64,000 nucleotides of DNA from Arthrobacter sp. YN (GCF_002224285.1 NZ_CP022436.1:2914001-2978000), one strand, 5' to 3'; positions 1 to 12,891 are shown, numbered from the stretch's first letter. The notes: generated by a model from the letters alone, not told the origin. Numbers and translations: made by a program.

Positions 1-155
1 GCGTCGTCGTTCAATCCCCATTCAGCCAAGAGCTGCGGGTGAGGATCGATCCCGACGCAGAGCGGACCGCGCGCGGCCATGGCCGCAGCCAGCCGGGAGC
101 CAAAGGACTCCCGGGCCGGCTGCTGCTCTTGCTGTTGTGCAGCAGACTCAGGCAT
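1..155 (-). CDS. pyrF: Orotidine 5'-phosphate decarboxylase, N-terminal fragment cut by the window edge
   Basis: The fragment reads MPESAAQQQ... followed by [14 protein letters not shown], which is the first conserved strand of the type 2 (actinobacterial, PyrF/UMP-synthase-like) OMP decarboxylase with the GIDPH substrate loop. The enzyme converts OMP to UMP in the last step of de novo UMP synthesis. Its ATG lies inside the end of carB, giving an 8-base overlap, so it is the last visible gene of the pyr operon and probably translationally coupled to carB. Only about 51 codons are visible. The Gln-rich leader before the core is not conserved in the family as I know it. Confidence 0.88.
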   Translation of the reverse strand, partial: MPESAAQQQEQQPARESFGSRLAAAMAARGPLCVGIDPHPQLLAEWGLNDD

Positions 156-3100
156 TGGCTGCTTCCACTGCTGCTGCCAGGTTGGCCGCGTGCTCCTGCA
201 GGCTGGTCACGGACCACTCGTACGTGCGCAGTGCCTCGATGGCCTGCACCGCTGCGTTGAATTCCGCGACGGTGGTGATGCAGGGAATGCCGATGGACGT
301 GGCGGCAGCACGGAGTTCGTAGCCGTCGCTTCGTGCTTCGCCACCGGACGGCGTGTTGAAGACCATGTCGATTTCACCGGCGATCACGAGGTCCGCGATG
401 GTGCCTTCACCTTCGGCGCTGCTGCCCTCGGCCACCTTGCGCACCGGCGTCGCCTGGATGCCGTTGCGGCGCAGGACGTCGGCGGTTCCACCGGTGGAAA
501 CGATCTCGAAACCGAGGTCCGAGAGGCGCTTGACGCCCATGATCACTGAACGCTTGTCACGGTTGGCCACCGACACGAAGATCTTGCCTTCGGTGGGCAG
601 CGCGTTGTTGGCGGCAGCCTGGCTCTTGGCGAAAGCGGTGTCGAAGTGCTTGTCGATACCCATGACTTCACCCGTGGAGCGCATTTCCGGGCCCAGCAGG
701 GAGTCAACTACCTTGCCTTCAGGGGTGCGGAACCGGCTGAACGGAAGCACGGCTTCCTTGACGGCAACCGGCGCGTCCAGTGGCAGCGTTGAACCATCGC
801 CGGTTTCCGGCAGCATCTTGTAGGCGCCGCGGAGCTGGTTGATGGTGACACCGGTACCGATGAGGGCTGCGGCCTTGGCCATCTGCACGCCCGTTGCCTT
901 GGAGACAAACGGAACCGTGCGGGAGGCGCGCGGGTTGGCTTCAAGGACGTACAGGACGTCCGAGGCCAGCGCGAACTGGATGTTGATGAGGCCACGAACG
1001 CCCACACCCTCCGCGATGGCACGGGTAGCGGTGCGAACACGCTCGATCACGTTGTTGCCCAGGGTGATCGGGGGCAGGACACACGCGGAGTCACCGGAAT
1101 GGATGCCGGCTTCTTCGATGTGCTCCATGATGCCGCCCAGGTACATGTCGGTGCCGTCAAAGAGTGCGTCGACGTCGATTTCGACGGCGTCCTCCAGGAA
1201 GCGGTCGATCAGCACCGGGTGGTCCGGGGTGATCTCCGTAGCGTTGGCGATGTAGCGGGAGAGGTTGGCTTCGTCATAGACGATCTCCATGCCGCGGCCG
1301 CCCAGGACGTACGACGGACGGACCAGGACCGGGTAGCCGATTTCGTCGGCGATCTTCTTGGCGTCCTCGAAGGACACTGCGGTGCCGTTCTTCGGGGAGG
1401 TCAGTCCGGCTTCGTCCAGCACGCGGGCGAAAGCACCACGGTGTTCGGCGAGGTCGATCGCTTCCGGCGAGGTACCCAGGATGGGCACACCGGCGTCGGC
1501 GAGCTGCTGTGCCAGCTTGAGCGGGGTCTGTCCGCCGAGCTGCACGAAGACGCCCATAACGCCGCCGGTGCGTTCCTCGGCCGCGATGACCTCAAGGACG
1601 TCCTCAAGGGTCAGCGGTTCAAAGTAGAGGCGCGTGGAGACGTCGTAGTCCGTGGACACAGTCTCGGGGTTGCAGTTGACCATCACGGTCTCGTAGCCGG
1701 CCTTGCGCAGCGCCATGGAAGCGTGCACGCAGGAGTAGTCAAACTCGATGCCCTGCCCGATGCGGTTGGGACCCGAGCCGAGGATGATGACGGACGGCTT
1801 GGCGTGCAGGCCTACCTCGTCCTCTTCGTCGTAGGAGGAGTAGTGGTAGGGGGTGTAGGCGGCGAACTCCGCGGCGCAGGTGTCCACCGTCTTGTAGACC
1901 GGACGGATACCCAGAGCATGACGGACTCCGCGGACCACGGCCTCGTTGTTGTGCGTCAGGGCACCGATTTGCTCATCGGAGAAACCGTGGCGCTTGGCAT
2001 TGCGCAGCATTTCCTCAGTGAGCACGCCGGCCTTGCGGATCTCCTGGGCCGTCTCATTGAGCAGCTGCAGCTGGTCAAGGAACCAGGGGTCGATCTTGGT
2101 TGCCTCAAAGACGTCCTCGACGCTTGCGCCGCCCAGGAGGGCGCGCTGCACCTGGTGCAGGCGGTCCGTGGTGGGACGCTTGGCCTTCTCGATCAGCTCA
2201 GCCACCTCGTACTCCGGCACGGAGCTGAAGTCCAGCTGCGAGCCCTTCTGCTCCAGGGAGCGGAGGGCCTTCTGCAGTGCCTCGGTGAAGTTGCGGCCCA
2301 TGGCCATGGCTTCGCCGACGGACTTCATGGTGGTGGTCAGCGTGTTGTCGGCTGCCGGGAATTTCTCGAAAGCGAAACGCGGGACCTTGACCACTACGTA
2401 GTCCAGGGTCGGCTCGAAGGATGCCGGGGTCTTCTGGGTGATGTCGTTGGGGATCTCGTCCAGCGTGTAGCCGAGGGAGAGCTTGGTGGCGATCTTGGCG
2501 ATGGCGAAGCCGGTGGCCTTGGATGCCAGCGCGGACGAACGGGAAACGCGCGGGTTCATCTCGATGACCACGACACGGCCCGTAGCGGGGTCGATGGCGA
2601 ACTGGATGTTGCAGCCACCGGTGTCCACGCCAACCTCGCGGATGACGGCGATGGAAACATCGCGCAGCTTCTGGTACTCGCGGTCCGTGAGGGTCAGTGC
2701 CGGCGCAACAGTGATGGAGTCACCGGTGTGGACGCCTACGGGATCGAAGTTCTCGATGGAGCACACAACAACGACGTTGTCGTTCTTGTCGCGCATCATC
2801 TCCAGCTCGTATTCCTTCCAACCGAGGATGCTCTCTTCAAGCAATACCTCGGTGGTGGGGCTGTACTGGAGGCCCTGGCCGACGATGCGGCGGAGGTCGT
2901 CCTCGTTGTAGGCCAGACCCGAACCCAGTCCACCCATGGTGAAGGACGGACGGACCACCATGGGGTAGCCGAGGTCCTCGGCAGCAGCGAAGGCCTCCTC
3001 CATGGTGTGGATGATGTGGCTGCGGGCGGACTCTGCGCCACAACGCTCCACCACACCCTTGAACTTCTCACGGTCTTCGCCCAGCTCAATGGCCGCAATG

Positions 3101-3456
3101 TTCGCGCCGATGAGTTCCACGTTGTACTTCTCCAGGACACCGTTCTTGTCCAACGCAATGGCGGTGTTCAGGGCAGTCTGGCCACCCAGGGTGGGCAGGA
3201 TGGCGTCCGGACGCTCCTTGGCGATGATCTTCTCCACCACTTCAGGCGTGATGGGTTCCACGTAGGTGGCATCAGCGAACTCGGGGTCCGTCATGATGGT
3301 GGCCGGGTTGGAGTTCACCAGGATGACCCGGAGGCCTTCCTCCTTGAGGACCCGCAAGGCCTGGGTACCGGAGTAGTCGAACTCGGCTGCCTGGCCGATG
3401 ACGATCGGGCCGGAACCGATGACGAGGACACTCTTGAGATCTGTACGCTTGGGCAT
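148..3456 (-). CDS. carB: Carbamoyl-phosphate synthase, large subunit (1102 aa)
   Basis: CarB makes carbamoyl phosphate from bicarbonate, two ATP and ammonia channelled from CarA, feeding pyrimidine and arginine synthesis. The protein has the expected duplicated architecture: an N-terminal half opening with [20 protein letters not shown] and an ATP-grasp domain, a helical oligomerisation segment, a second ATP-grasp half opening with [20 protein letters not shown], and a C-terminal MGS-like allosteric domain from about residue 950 ([16 protein letters not shown]). Length is normal for the family. Its ATG shares one base with the carA stop (TAATG), and its own stop overlaps the pyrF start. No frameshift or missing motif was seen. 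Confidence 0.98.
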   Translation of the reverse strand: MPKRTDLKSVLVIGSGPIVIGQAAEFDYSGTQALRVLKEEGLRVILVNSNPATIMTDPEFADATYVEPITPEVVEKIIAKERPDAILPTLGGQTALNTAIALDKNGVLEKYNVELIGANIAAIELGEDREKFKGVVERCGAESARSHIIHTMEEAFAAAEDLGYPMVVRPSFTMGGLGSGLAYNEDDLRRIVGQGLQYSPTTEVLLEESILGWKEYELEMMRDKNDNVVVVCSIENFDPVGVHTGDSITVAPALTLTDREYQKLRDVSIAVIREVGVDTGGCNIQFAIDPATGRVVVIEMNPRVSRSSALASKATGFAIAKIATKLSLGYTLDEIPNDITQKTPASFEPTLDYVVVKVPRFAFEKFPAADNTLTTTMKSVGEAMAMGRNFTEALQKALRSLEQKGSQLDFSSVPEYEVAELIEKAKRPTTDRLHQVQRALLGGASVEDVFEATKIDPWFLDQLQLLNETAQEIRKAGVLTEEMLRNAKRHGFSDEQIGALTHNNEAVVRGVRHALGIRPVYKTVDTCAAEFAAYTPYHYSSYDEEDEVGLHAKPSVIILGSGPNRIGQGIEFDYSCVHASMALRKAGYETVMVNCNPETVSTDYDVSTRLYFEPLTLEDVLEVIAAEERTGGVMGVFVQLGGQTPLKLAQQLADAGVPILGTSPEAIDLAEHRGAFARVLDEAGLTSPKNGTAVSFEDAKKIADEIGYPVLVRPSYVLGGRGMEIVYDEANLSRYIANATEITPDHPVLIDRFLEDAVEIDVDALFDGTDMYLGGIMEHIEEAGIHSGDSACVLPPITLGNNVIERVRTATRAIAEGVGVRGLINIQFALASDVLYVLEANPRASRTVPFVSKATGVQMAKAAALIGTGVTINQLRGAYKMLPETGDGSTLPLDAPVAVKEAVLPFSRFRTPEGKVVDSLLGPEMRSTGEVMGIDKHFDTAFAKSQAAANNALPTEGKIFVSVANRDKRSVIMGVKRLSDLGFEIVSTGGTADVLRRNGIQATPVRKVAEGSSAEGEGTIADLVIAGEIDMVFNTPSGGEARSDGYELRAAATSIGIPCITTVAEFNAAVQAIEALRTYEWSVTSLQEHAANLAAAVEAANA

Positions 3457-4679
3457 TACTTCTTGTCCTCAGTCTTGGAGTCGGTGGACGTGGCGGCTTC
3501 AGCCTTGGCCTTGGTGTCGGCCATGAGGTCGATGAAACGGTCAAAGAGGTAGGCGGCATCGTGCGGGCCCGCTGCAGCCTCGGGGTGGTACTGGACCGAG
3601 AACGCAGGGATGTCGAGGCACGCAAGTCCTTCGACGACGTCGTCGTTCAAGGACACGTGGCTGACTTCAACCCGTCCGTAACGCTCTTCGGGGGCAACCG
3701 TGGCGCCGTTCATGGGGGCGTCAACGGCAAAGCCATGGTTCTGCGAGGTGATTTCCACCTTGCCGGTGCGGCGGTCCATGACGGGCTGGTTGATGCCACG
3801 GTGGCCGTAGCGGAGCTTGTAGGTGCCAAAGCCGAGGGCACGGCCCAGGATCTGGTTGCCGAAGCAGATACCGAAGTACGGCAGCTTCTCATCCAGCACC
3901 GAACGCAGCAGGGAAACCTGATGCTCAGCGGTGGCGGGGTCACCCGGACCGTTGGACATGAAGAAGCCGTCAGGGTTGACTGCGTTGACGTCCTCCAGCG
4001 TGGAGGTGGCCGGCAGCACGTGGACGCGGACACCGCGCTCGGCGAAACGTACCGGGGTCATGGCCTTGATGCCGAGGTCCACAGCGGCGATGGAGAACCG
4101 GGGCTCGCCTTCCCAGCCGTGGTCCTTGGGTTCCACGACATAGGCCTCGTCGATGGAGACTTCCTCCGCCAAGGCGGCGCCTTCCATGGGTGCACTGGCC
4201 AGGACGGTGTCCAACAGTTCCTTGTCGGTGGCCTGGGCAGCCTCGCCGGAGAAGATGCCTGCGCGCATGGTTTTGTGCTCGCGGAGGTGGCGGGTGATGG
4301 CACGGGTGTCTACGCCCTGGATCCCAACGATGCCCTGTTCCACCAGTTCGTCATCGAGGCTTCGTTCCGAACGCCAGTTGGAGGGACGGCGTGCGGCGTC
4401 GCGTACGACGTAGCCTGCCACCCAGATTCGGCGGGACTCAGCGTCTTCGCTGTTGACGCCGGTGTTACCGATGTGCGGCGCAGTCTGGACTACCAGCTGG
4501 CGCGCGTAGGAGGGGTCGGTGATGGTCTCCTGGTAACCGGTCATGCCGGTGGCGAACACCGCTTCACCGAGCGCAGTTCCCTGCGCGCCATAGCTGCGGC
4601 CGCGGAACATGCGGCCGTCTTCGAGCACCAGCACTGCTGCTGAGGGGGTGGGTGTGGTGGCTGCTTTACTATCCGTCAC
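3456..4679 (-). CDS. carA: Carbamoyl-phosphate synthase, small (glutaminase) subunit
   Basis: CarA hydrolyses glutamine and passes ammonia to CarB. It has an N-terminal CPSase small-chain domain ([16 protein letters not shown]) and a class I glutamine amidotransferase domain with the nucleophile Cys in [12 protein letters not shown] and the His-Glu pair in [14 protein letters not shown] prefer the GTG start at 4679 (407 aa): GGAAAG sits 7 bases upstream and the start lies 4 bases after the preceding stop. An in-frame ATG at 4703 would overlap the upstream gene by 20 bases and has no ribosome binding site. The C-terminus is a short charged tail. It belongs to the pyr operon. Confidence 0.95.
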   Translation of the reverse strand: MTDSKAATTPTPSAAVLVLEDGRMFRGRSYGAQGTALGEAVFATGMTGYQETITDPSYARQLVVQTAPHIGNTGVNSEDAESRRIWVAGYVVRDAARRPSNWRSERSLDDELVEQGIVGIQGVDTRAITRHLREHKTMRAGIFSGEAAQATDKELLDTVLASAPMEGAALAEEVSIDEAYVVEPKDHGWEGEPRFSIAAVDLGIKAMTPVRFAERGVRVHVLPATSTLEDVNAVNPDGFFMSNGPGDPATAEHQVSLLRSVLDEKLPYFGICFGNQILGRALGFGTYKLRYGHRGINQPVMDRRTGKVEITSQNHGFAVDAPMNGATVAPEERYGRVEVSHVSLNDDVVEGLACLDIPAFSVQYHPEAAAGPHDAAYLFDRFIDLMADTKAKAEAATSTDSKTEDKK

Positions 4680-4683
4680 TTTA

Positions 4684-5205
4684 TTACTTTCCACTATCGG
4701 CATCTGCCTGAGGGGCTGCGGAGATCAATTCCTGAAGGGCTTCGAGGAGGAGCTGCTTATCGGCTGCGTGCCTGGACCGGAATCCGGTATCCAGTTCCCG
4801 GCCACCGAGTTTCCAGCTGATGACCAGGAGCCCGTCCTTTTCGACGAACTTCCCTGCCATGCCGCTGGACTCACGGCTGTCGGCCAGTGCGGAGCGGGGG
4901 ATGAAGACCGGGGCGGCACCGGAGCGGTCGAACAGCACGCCTTCGGCGTGGATGCTCAGTTCCGCGTTGGTCCGGATTCCCAGGCCCTGAACCGCGATCC
5001 GGTCCAGCCAGTCGCCCGCCGTGGTGGTGGCAACGTACTGGCCATCCGCGACGACGGTGGCCGGCGTCAGCTCCTCCGGCACCGCGGGAAGGCGTTCGAC
5101 GTCGGCCTGTCGCCTCAGCCTGTTACGCCACCCCAGCCAGATCATCGCCAGGACGACGACGATCAGCGGCACCGTGATGAGCACGGTCAGTGTCTGGTTA
5201 TCCAT
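4684..5205 (-). CDS. PH-like domain membrane protein of the pyr operon (173 aa)
   Basis: One N-terminal transmembrane helix (about residues 6-25, [20 protein letters not shown]) is followed by basic residues and a soluble domain of about 120 residues. This matches the small membrane protein that sits between pyrC and carA in actinobacterial pyr operons (the Rv1382 position in M. tuberculosis), annotated as a bacterial PH-like domain protein. No catalytic motif is visible and its role is unknown. The ATG at 5205 overlaps the pyrC stop by 8 bases, and carA begins 4 bases after its TAA, so expression with the pathway is very likely. Whether it acts in pyrimidine metabolism or in membrane anchoring is not shown by the sequence. 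Confidence 0.8.
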   Translation of the reverse strand: MDNQTLTVLITVPLIVVVLAMIWLGWRNRLRRQADVERLPAVPEELTPATVVADGQYVATTTAGDWLDRIAVQGLGIRTNAELSIHAEGVLFDRSGAAPVFIPRSALADSRESSGMAGKFVEKDGLLVISWKLGGRELDTGFRSRHAADKQLLLEALQELISAAPQADADSGK

Positions 5206-6529
5206 TAATTGCTGCTGACTTCCGGGTACGGTACGGCGTGTTGAGCTGGCCGTCGAGGACCGTGGGATGGCCTTTGAAGAAGGTCGCCACCACGGATCCG
5301 GGCAGCTCCTTGCCCTTGAACGGTGAGTTGCGGCCCATGGTTGCCATTTTATGGGGGTCAACGGTCCATCGCGCAGCCGGGTCCACCAGGATGACGTTGG
5401 CAGGCTCGCCAACCTCCAGCGGACGGCCCTGGTCAGCAACACGGCCGATGACCGCCGGAGTGAAGGAGGTTACCCTGGCGAAGTCGGCCCAGGACATCAG
5501 GCCAGTCTCGATCATGGTCTCCTGGACCACCGACAAGGCTGTCTCCAGTCCGGTCATGCCCATTGCGGCCTGGGCCCACTCACATTCCTTGTGTTCGCTG
5601 GGATGCGGGGCGTGGTCGGTGCCCACGACGTCGATGGTGCCGTCTGCCAGGCCTTCACGCAAAGCTTGCACGTCAGCATCGGTACGCAACGGCGGGTTGA
5701 CCTTGTAGACGGGGTCATAGCTGCGGACCAGTTCATCGGTGAGGAGCAGGTGGTGCGGCGTGACCTCGGCCGTGACGTTGATTCCCCGTGCCTTGGCCCA
5801 ACGCACGATTTCCACGGATCCAGCGGTGGAGACGTGGCAGACGTGGAGGCGGGACCCAACATGCTGGGCCAGCAGGACATCGCGGGCGATGATGCTTTCT
5901 TCGGCAACTGCCGGCCAACCGGTCAGCCCGAGGACGGCTGAGACGGTGCCTTCGTTCATTTGTGCCCCGGCGGTAAGGCGCGGTTCCTGCGCGTGCTGGG
6001 CCACCACGCCGTCGAACGCTTTCACGTACTCCAGGGCGCGGCGCATCAGGACGGGATCATGGACACAGATACCGTCGTCGGAGAACATGCGGACCTGAGC
6101 CCGGGAATCCGCCATGGCCCCAAGCTCGGCGAGCTGTTCTCCTGCCAGACCCACGGTGACTGCTCCTACGGGACGCACGTCCACCCAACCCGACGCCCGG
6201 CCCAGGCTGTGCACCTGTTCCACGACGCCCGCAGTGTCAGCCACCGGGTTGCTGTTGGCCATCGCGTGGACGGCGGTGAAACCGCCCAAGGCTGCGGCAC
6301 GGGTACCGGTTTCCACCGTTTCGGCGTCTTCGCGGCCGGGTTCGCGCAAGTGGGTGTGCACATCAACCATGCCGGGCAAGGCGACGAGGCCCGCGGCGTC
6401 AATCACCGTAGCGCCGTCAGCGGCAAGGTCCTTGCCGCGTGCTTCGATCATGCCACCGCGGATCAGCAAGTCTTCAGCTTCGCCGCCAAGGATGGCGGCC
6501 CCACGAATCAGGTAGGTGTTCTCGGCCAT
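5198..6529 (-). CDS. pyrC: Dihydroorotase (443 aa)
   Basis: PyrC cyclises carbamoyl-aspartate to dihydroorotate. The zinc-binding motif [10 protein letters not shown] is near residue 57 and the distal metal His lies in the VGTDHAPHP region. The segment [11 protein letters not shown] carries Asp where many amidohydrolases have a carboxylated Lys, which is typical of class I dihydroorotases such as those of Aquifex and Bacillus anthracis; some of these need PyrB for activity. The start shares its A with the pyrB stop (TGATG). Length and motifs are complete. Confidence 0.97.
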   Translation of the reverse strand: MAENTYLIRGAAILGGEAEDLLIRGGMIEARGKDLAADGATVIDAAGLVALPGMVDVHTHLREPGREDAETVETGTRAAALGGFTAVHAMANSNPVADTAGVVEQVHSLGRASGWVDVRPVGAVTVGLAGEQLAELGAMADSRAQVRMFSDDGICVHDPVLMRRALEYVKAFDGVVAQHAQEPRLTAGAQMNEGTVSAVLGLTGWPAVAEESIIARDVLLAQHVGSRLHVCHVSTAGSVEIVRWAKARGINVTAEVTPHHLLLTDELVRSYDPVYKVNPPLRTDADVQALREGLADGTIDVVGTDHAPHPSEHKECEWAQAAMGMTGLETALSVVQETMIETGLMSWADFARVTSFTPAVIGRVADQGRPLEVGEPANVILVDPAARWTVDPHKMATMGRNSPFKGKELPGSVVATFFKGHPTVLDGQLNTPYRTRKSAAING

Positions 6530-7536
6530 CAGTTGGTCTCCTTGCTGGGCTGGCTTAAGGTGTGGGCGGCTTCGCGGGAGTCTCCGGAGAGCAGCAGGTA
6601 GAGGGCGGCCATGCGGACCGAAACACCGTTGCGTACCTGGGCAAGCACGGTGGAACGCGGCGAATCCGCGGCGGCGGAGGATATTTCCAAGCCCCGGTTC
6701 ATGGGACCGGGGTGCATGATGATGGTGTCCTTCATGCCGAGGTCATCCAGCGCACGGAGCCTGGCATCGTCAAAACCCCAGCGGCGCGAGTACTCCCGGG
6801 TTGAGGGGAAGAACGACGCGTTCATGCGCTCACCCTGGACGCGCAGCATCATCATGGCGTCAATGCCGGCTTCCAGCGTCTGGTCCAGGTTGTAACTGAC
6901 GTTGCAAGGCCAGTGCTCGACGCCGATGGGCAGCAGCGTGGGCGGCGCCACCAGCGTGACTTCGGCGCCGAGGGTCTTCAACAACCAGACGTTGGACCGG
7001 GCCACGCGGGAGTGCAGGACATCGCCGGCGATCGCTACCCGCATGCCTTTAAGGTCGGCACCCGTGGATTCGCTGCCGTTGACCTTGGACCAGTGCCTGC
7101 GCATGGTGAACGCATCCAGAAGCGCCTGCGTCGGATGCTCGTGGGTGCCGTCGCCGGCATTGATAACGGCAGCGTCGATCCAGTCTGTCGCAGCAAGCCG
7201 GTGCGGGGCGCCGGACGCCCAGTGACGGATGACCACGGCGTCCGCGCCCATGGCGGCCAGGGTCTGTGCCGTGTCCTTGAGGGACTCCCCCTTGGACACC
7301 GAGGATCCCTTGGCGGCGAAGTTGATGACGTCGGCAGAGAGTCGCTTTGCGGCGGCCTCGAAGGAGATGCGGGTGCGGGTGGAGTCTTCGAAGAAGAGGT
7401 TCACCACCGTCCGGCCGCGCAACGCCGGCAACTTCTTCACTTCACGCTCGCCAACGGCGGACATCTCTTCTGCCGTGTCAAGGATTCGGATGGCGTCGAA
7501 GGCACTCAGGTTCTCGGTGGAAAGGAGGTGCTTCAC
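6529..7536 (-). CDS. pyrB: Aspartate carbamoyltransferase catalytic chain (335 aa)
   Basis: PyrB condenses carbamoyl phosphate and aspartate, the committed step of pyrimidine synthesis. The carbamoyl-phosphate signature [12 protein letters not shown], the loop [27 protein letters not shown] and the C-terminal [11 protein letters not shown] are all present. No regulatory-chain gene pyrI is adjacent, so control is probably through PyrR. The start is GTG and overlaps the pyrR stop as GTGA. An AGGAGG-like purine run lies near the start inside the gene, not upstream. The class I dihydroorotase next door suggests a possible PyrB-PyrC complex, which is inference. Confidence 0.97.
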   Translation of the reverse strand: MKHLLSTENLSAFDAIRILDTAEEMSAVGEREVKKLPALRGRTVVNLFFEDSTRTRISFEAAAKRLSADVINFAAKGSSVSKGESLKDTAQTLAAMGADAVVIRHWASGAPHRLAATDWIDAAVINAGDGTHEHPTQALLDAFTMRRHWSKVNGSESTGADLKGMRVAIAGDVLHSRVARSNVWLLKTLGAEVTLVAPPTLLPIGVEHWPCNVSYNLDQTLEAGIDAMMMLRVQGERMNASFFPSTREYSRRWGFDDARLRALDDLGMKDTIIMHPGPMNRGLEISSAAADSPRSTVLAQVRNGVSVRMAALYLLLSGDSREAAHTLSQPSKETN

Positions 7537-8117
7537 TTGCCGGCCTCGATAACTACCTCGTTGACGGGCACACCGTCCACGGAGTCGATTTCCTCGAGGT
7601 GGACACGGACCTTTTCAGAAGAGGAGGTAGGCAGGTTCTTGCCCACGTGATCCGCACGGATGGGAAGCTCCCGGTGGCCCCGGTCCACCAGAACGGCCAA
7701 ACGGACAATCCGGGGACGGCCAAGGTCCACCAGGGCGTCCAGTGCAGCACGGATGGTACGGCCCGAGTACAGGACGTCGTCGATCAGGACAACCACTTTG
7801 TTGTCGATCCCTGACAACGGAAGGCGCGTGTGGCGCGGGGGCCGGGTGGGCTGGTGGGAGAGATCGTCACGGAACATGGTGACATCCAATTGGCCGACAA
7901 TCGTTTCGGCGTTGACCGAGAGGTCGGCAGCTGCGATCTTACGGGCGAGCCGTACGGCCAAGGGATAGCCGCGGCTGGGAATGCCCAGCAGGACCAGGTC
8001 CTGGGAGCCTTTATTGGCTTCGAGGATCTCGTGGGCGATACGAGTGAGCGCACGATCAATGTCGGCCTGGTTGAGAACAACCCGCGACGGCACGTGCGCT
8101 GAAGTGACTTCAGTCAT
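7533..8117 (-). CDS. pyrR: Bifunctional pyr operon regulator / uracil phosphoribosyltransferase (194 aa)
   Basis: PyrR binds pyr mRNA in the presence of UMP and also has UPRTase activity. The PRPP loop [18 protein letters not shown] and the family core ([15 protein letters not shown]) are clear. I choose ATG at 8117 because GGGGAG lies 7 bases upstream; a longer reading frame to 8144 would remove that site and add a non-conserved basic leader. It is the first gene of the pyr operon and is followed directly by pyrB with a 4-base overlap. The mRNA leader just upstream carries a PyrR-type binding loop overlapping the ribosome binding site, so it probably represses its own translation. Confidence 0.96.
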   Translation of the reverse strand: MTEVTSAHVPSRVVLNQADIDRALTRIAHEILEANKGSQDLVLLGIPSRGYPLAVRLARKIAAADLSVNAETIVGQLDVTMFRDDLSHQPTRPPRHTRLPLSGIDNKVVVLIDDVLYSGRTIRAALDALVDLGRPRIVRLAVLVDRGHRELPIRADHVGKNLPTSSSEKVRVHLEEIDSVDGVPVNEVVIEAGK

Positions 8118-8121
8118 CGCT

Positions 8122-8152
8122 CGTCTCCCCTTTCCCCGCCTCACGGGACGGA
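8122..8152 (-). promoter_or_regulatory. PyrR binding loop overlapping the pyrR ribosome binding site
   Basis: Read on the minus strand the leader contains TCCCGTGAGGC followed by GGGGAAAGGGGAGAC. This fits the PyrR anti-antiterminator consensus (UCCNGNGAGGCU, then a GAAGGR-like 3' side). The GGGGAG part is also the ribosome binding site of pyrR. No terminator hairpin with a T-tract is seen before the gene, so translational repression, as reported for Mycobacterium smegmatis pyrR, is more likely than attenuation. Confidence 0.7.
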
Positions 8153-8179
8153 ATTAAAAAAGGAATATTTGCTTTTCAA
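8151..8179 (-). promoter_or_regulatory. Candidate pyr operon promoter (TTGAAA - 17 - TAATTC)
   Basis: On the minus strand TTGAAA (8174-8179) and TAATTC (8151-8156) are spaced by 17 bases in an AT-rich patch unlike the surroundings. A start 6-7 bases downstream would cut into the PyrR element, so either transcription starts slightly earlier or a different -10 (for example TATTCC nearby) is used. This is inference from motif match only. Confidence 0.35.
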
Positions 8180-8272
8180 AACTACCACAGCGGCTCTTTG
8201 CCACCTCACCGCCCGACCAACCCACGCGTGAGTTTAAGCTCACACTGCGTGCCGTGGAATAGGCTCTTGCCC

Positions 8273-9523
8273 ATGACCATGAACCACCACGGCCAACCCG
8301 GCGGACAACCCTATCCGCGACCGTACCTGGAACCTGGCGCCAACCCCACGTGGATCGGACGGGTGCAGCCAGGAAACTACCAACCGGCGCCAGGGAATCC
8401 AGCCTCGCTCCCACGGCAAACCTGGGCCACACCACAGGCACCGCGCAGCCGCCGGTCGTTGGGCACGCTCCCCTTGGTCATTGTTGGTGGGGTCCTTGCC
8501 CTTGCCAGCTTGATGCTGGTGCTGCCGTTCCTGCTGGGCAACACCGGCGTGACAGGCTTCGTGATCGGCTTCATTGCTTCGTTGATTCCGTTGTCCGTGG
8601 TGCTGCTGACGGTACGCCTCATCGATCGCTGGGAGCCGGAACCAAAAAGGCTTCTGTGGTTCGCCTTCACGTGGGGTGCGGCAGTGTCGATTGCCGGGAC
8701 GCTGCTCATCCAACCTCTCTTTGCCCTGGCCGCACCCACCAGCAGCGAAGAAGCTTTCACATACTTCATGGCAACAGTCCAGGCACCCATCGTCGAGGAA
8801 TTCACCAAGTCTCTCGGGTTGTTGGTCCTGATCCTGGCCGCACGGAAGTACTTTGACGGACCCGTGGACGGAGTGGTGTTCGCCTTCACCATTGCCGCCG
8901 GCTTCGCCTTCACGGAGAACATCCTCTACTTTGGACGCGAAATTGCCTCCTCCACCGATCCCGGGACGGACTTGGTCCGTATCTTCATCCTCCGCGGCGT
9001 CATGTCACCCTTCGCCCACGCCGTGTTCACCGGCACTACCGGCCTGATCATGGGCTTTGCTGCGCGGAGGTGGCACAGCGGCTATGCCGTCATGGGATTC
9101 TTTATAGGTTTACTGCCCGCAATGTTCCTCCACAACCGCTGGAACAGCATGGGTCAGAACTTCCTGGTGGAGTACTTCGTGGTCCAGGTTCCCATCTTCC
9201 TGGTGGCAGCAGTGGGAATCATCCTGCTTCGGGTCGCTGAAGGAAAACTCACGCGCCAGCGCCTCCTTGAGTATGCCCGGGCAGGCTGGTTCACTCCGGC
9301 CGAGGTGGAGATGCTTGCCACCACACGTGGCAGGCGGCAGGCGGTCCGATGGGCATCCTCACGCGGCCGTGGAAACCAGATGAAGTCCTTCATTAAGGGA
9401 GCCACTGCCTTGGCGTTCACCAGGCAAAGGATACTCAGCGGGCGGGACGTCCACGTTCACCAGCAGGACGAGTTGGAGCATCTCCGCAGCATCCCCGGCC
9501 TGCGGGCAGCTGTCCTCCAATAA
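8273..9523 (+). CDS. PrsW-family intramembrane metalloprotease-like protein (416 aa)
   Basis: A proline-rich cytoplasmic N-terminus of about 65 residues precedes eight or so hydrophobic helices. Family motifs of PrsW are visible: the EE pair in APIVEEFTKSLGLL, GFAFTENILYFG, and the His of SPFAHAVFTGTTGLIMGF, followed by FLHNRWN. PrsW proteases in Bacillus cleave anti-sigma factors; the substrate here is unknown. The C-terminal 110 residues are basic and cytoplasmic, which is a common addition in actinobacterial members. The start at 8273 is chosen by homology; a second ATG at 8279 is possible and neither has a strong ribosome binding site. It is divergent from the pyr operon and stands alone. 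Confidence 0.88.
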   Translation: MTMNHHGQPGGQPYPRPYLEPGANPTWIGRVQPGNYQPAPGNPASLPRQTWATPQAPRSRRSLGTLPLVIVGGVLALASLMLVLPFLLGNTGVTGFVIGFIASLIPLSVVLLTVRLIDRWEPEPKRLLWFAFTWGAAVSIAGTLLIQPLFALAAPTSSEEAFTYFMATVQAPIVEEFTKSLGLLVLILAARKYFDGPVDGVVFAFTIAAGFAFTENILYFGREIASSTDPGTDLVRIFILRGVMSPFAHAVFTGTTGLIMGFAARRWHSGYAVMGFFIGLLPAMFLHNRWNSMGQNFLVEYFVVQVPIFLVAAVGIILLRVAEGKLTRQRLLEYARAGWFTPAEVEMLATTRGRRQAVRWASSRGRGNQMKSFIKGATALAFTRQRILSGRDVHVHQQDELEHLRSIPGLRAAVLQ

Positions 9524-9528
9524 AGGCA

Positions 9529-9570
9529 AAAAGGACCCGCTCCCACAGTTTCCTGTGAAGCGGGTCCTTT
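9529..9570. terminator. Bidirectional terminator between prsW-like gene and nusB
   Basis: AAAGGACCCGCT and AGCGGGTCCTTT form perfect 12-base arms, with a nested CACAG/CTGTG inside. A-rich and T-rich flanks on either side suit termination of both converging genes. Confidence 0.85.
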
Positions 9571-9591
9571 GAATTCAGGCCTGGCGTGTAC

Positions 9592-10002
9592 CTAAGCGAG
9601 AAGTGATGGCTTCAGCTTCTGGAGCCGGCCGAGGAGTCCGTTGATGAACGCCGGGGACTCGTCCGTGGACATCGTCTTGGCGAGGGCCACGGCTTCGCTG
9701 ACAGCGACACCATCCGGAACCTCGTCATTGTAGAGAAGTTCCCAGGCGCCAATCCGCAGAATGATACGGTCCACGGACGGCATCCGCTCCAGCGTCCAGC
9801 CCTGGGCATACGTCGCCAGGAACTCATCGATGGTTGCCTGCATGGAGACAACGCCCTCGACGATTTCCACCGTGTAGGGGTTGATGACCAAGTCAGTCTT
9901 CTCCCGGCGCGCCGTCATGGCGTCGAAAGCCGAGACGGAGCGCTGCTCCGCCTCGAAGAGTACTTCAAGAGCCCTGCTACGGGCTTTACCGCGTGCGCTC
10001 AC
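9592..10002 (-). CDS. nusB: Transcription antitermination factor NusB (136 aa)
   Basis: NusB binds boxA RNA with NusE (S10) and promotes rRNA antitermination. The all-helical fold signature is seen: ARSRALEVLFEAEQR at the N-terminus, then WTLERMPSVDRIILRIGAWELLY and VAVSEAVALAKTMSTDESPAFINGLLGRL. Length is normal. It starts with GTG sharing one base with the efp stop (TAGTG), so the two are co-translated. The efp-nusB order is the usual actinobacterial arrangement. Confidence 0.96.
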   Translation of the reverse strand: MSARGKARSRALEVLFEAEQRSVSAFDAMTARREKTDLVINPYTVEIVEGVVSMQATIDEFLATYAQGWTLERMPSVDRIILRIGAWELLYNDEVPDGVAVSEAVALAKTMSTDESPAFINGLLGRLQKLKPSLLA

Positions 10003-10565
10003 TAGTCGTTGACCCGGCCCAGGTAGCTGCCATCGCGGGTGTCGACCTTGACCTTGGTGCCCTGCTCGACGAACAGCGGAACCTGGATCTCGTAGCCGGT
10101 TTCAACGGTGGCCGGCTTGGTGCCTGCCGAGGAGCGGTCACCCTGGAGGCCCGGCTCCGTGTAGGTGATTTCGAGGACAACGCTCGGGGGCAGTTCAATG
10201 TACAGCGGGGTGCCCTCATGGATGGCAATGTTGACCATCTGGTTTTCGAGCATGAAGTTGGTGGCGTCGCCAACCGTTGCACCGGAGACAGTGATCTGGT
10301 CGAAGTCCTGGGTATCCATGAAAACGAAGTCTTCGCCATCCTGGTACAGGTACTGGTAGTCACGGCGGTCAACCGTAGCGGTTTCGATCTTCAGACCGGC
10401 GTTGAAGGTCTTGTCGACCACCTTGCCGGACATGACGTTGCGCATCTTGGTGCGGACAAAGGCGCCACCCTTGCCAGGCTTGACGTGCTGGAACTCGATA
10501 ATGTTCCAGAGCTGGCCCTCGAGCTTCAGTACGGTCCCGTTCTTGATGTCGTTTGTGGTTGCCAC
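10002..10565 (-). CDS. efp: Translation elongation factor P (187 aa)
   Basis: EF-P rescues ribosomes stalled at polyproline stretches. The three beta-barrel domains are present: KOW-like N-terminal domain with the tip loop [14 protein letters not shown] (Lys32 at the tip), central OB domain and C-terminal OB domain ending EVQ-like [19 protein letters not shown]. The PGKG tip is the form found in actinobacteria, where Lys is thought to work unmodified; no epmA, epmB or earP gene is nearby. The start is GTG with AGAGGAT 6 bases upstream. It heads the efp-nusB pair. Confidence 0.97.
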   Translation of the reverse strand: MATTNDIKNGTVLKLEGQLWNIIEFQHVKPGKGGAFVRTKMRNVMSGKVVDKTFNAGLKIETATVDRRDYQYLYQDGEDFVFMDTQDFDQITVSGATVGDATNFMLENQMVNIAIHEGTPLYIELPPSVVLEITYTEPGLQGDRSSAGTKPATVETGYEIQVPLFVEQGTKVKVDTRDGSYLGRVND

Positions 10566-10642
10566 TCGTATCCTCTGGTTATCGCACTGGTTCTAGCTGC
10601 CAGCTATCTATGCCAAGCAGGCGTACCAATCGGCCCGCCAGC

Positions 10643-10687
10643 GCGTATTTATCAAAAATCCAAGAACCATTCTACCGGCAAATACGC
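10643..10687. repeat. Spaced inverted repeat GCGTATTT/AAATACGC upstream of efp
   Basis: Perfect 8-base arms separated by 29 bases lie in the gap between the TPR gene end and the efp start. It could be an operator, part of the efp promoter region or chance. No T-tract follows, so it is not a good terminator. Confidence 0.25.
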
Positions 10688-10718
10688 CGAGGGCTTGCGG
10701 GGTGTGTTCCCGCGTGCG

Positions 10719-12890
<2,172 letters not shown>

Positions 12891-12891
<1 letters not shown>

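Noticed and set aside
1099..3552. 817-codon open frame on the plus strand antisense to carB
   Set aside because: It is a frame left open by codon bias of carB on the other strand; the translation is Val/Gly/Asp/His-rich without family motifs, and carB is certain.
5198..6529. Asp in place of the carboxylated Lys of PyrC considered as a defect
   Set aside because: The FSDDG form is normal for class I dihydroorotases.
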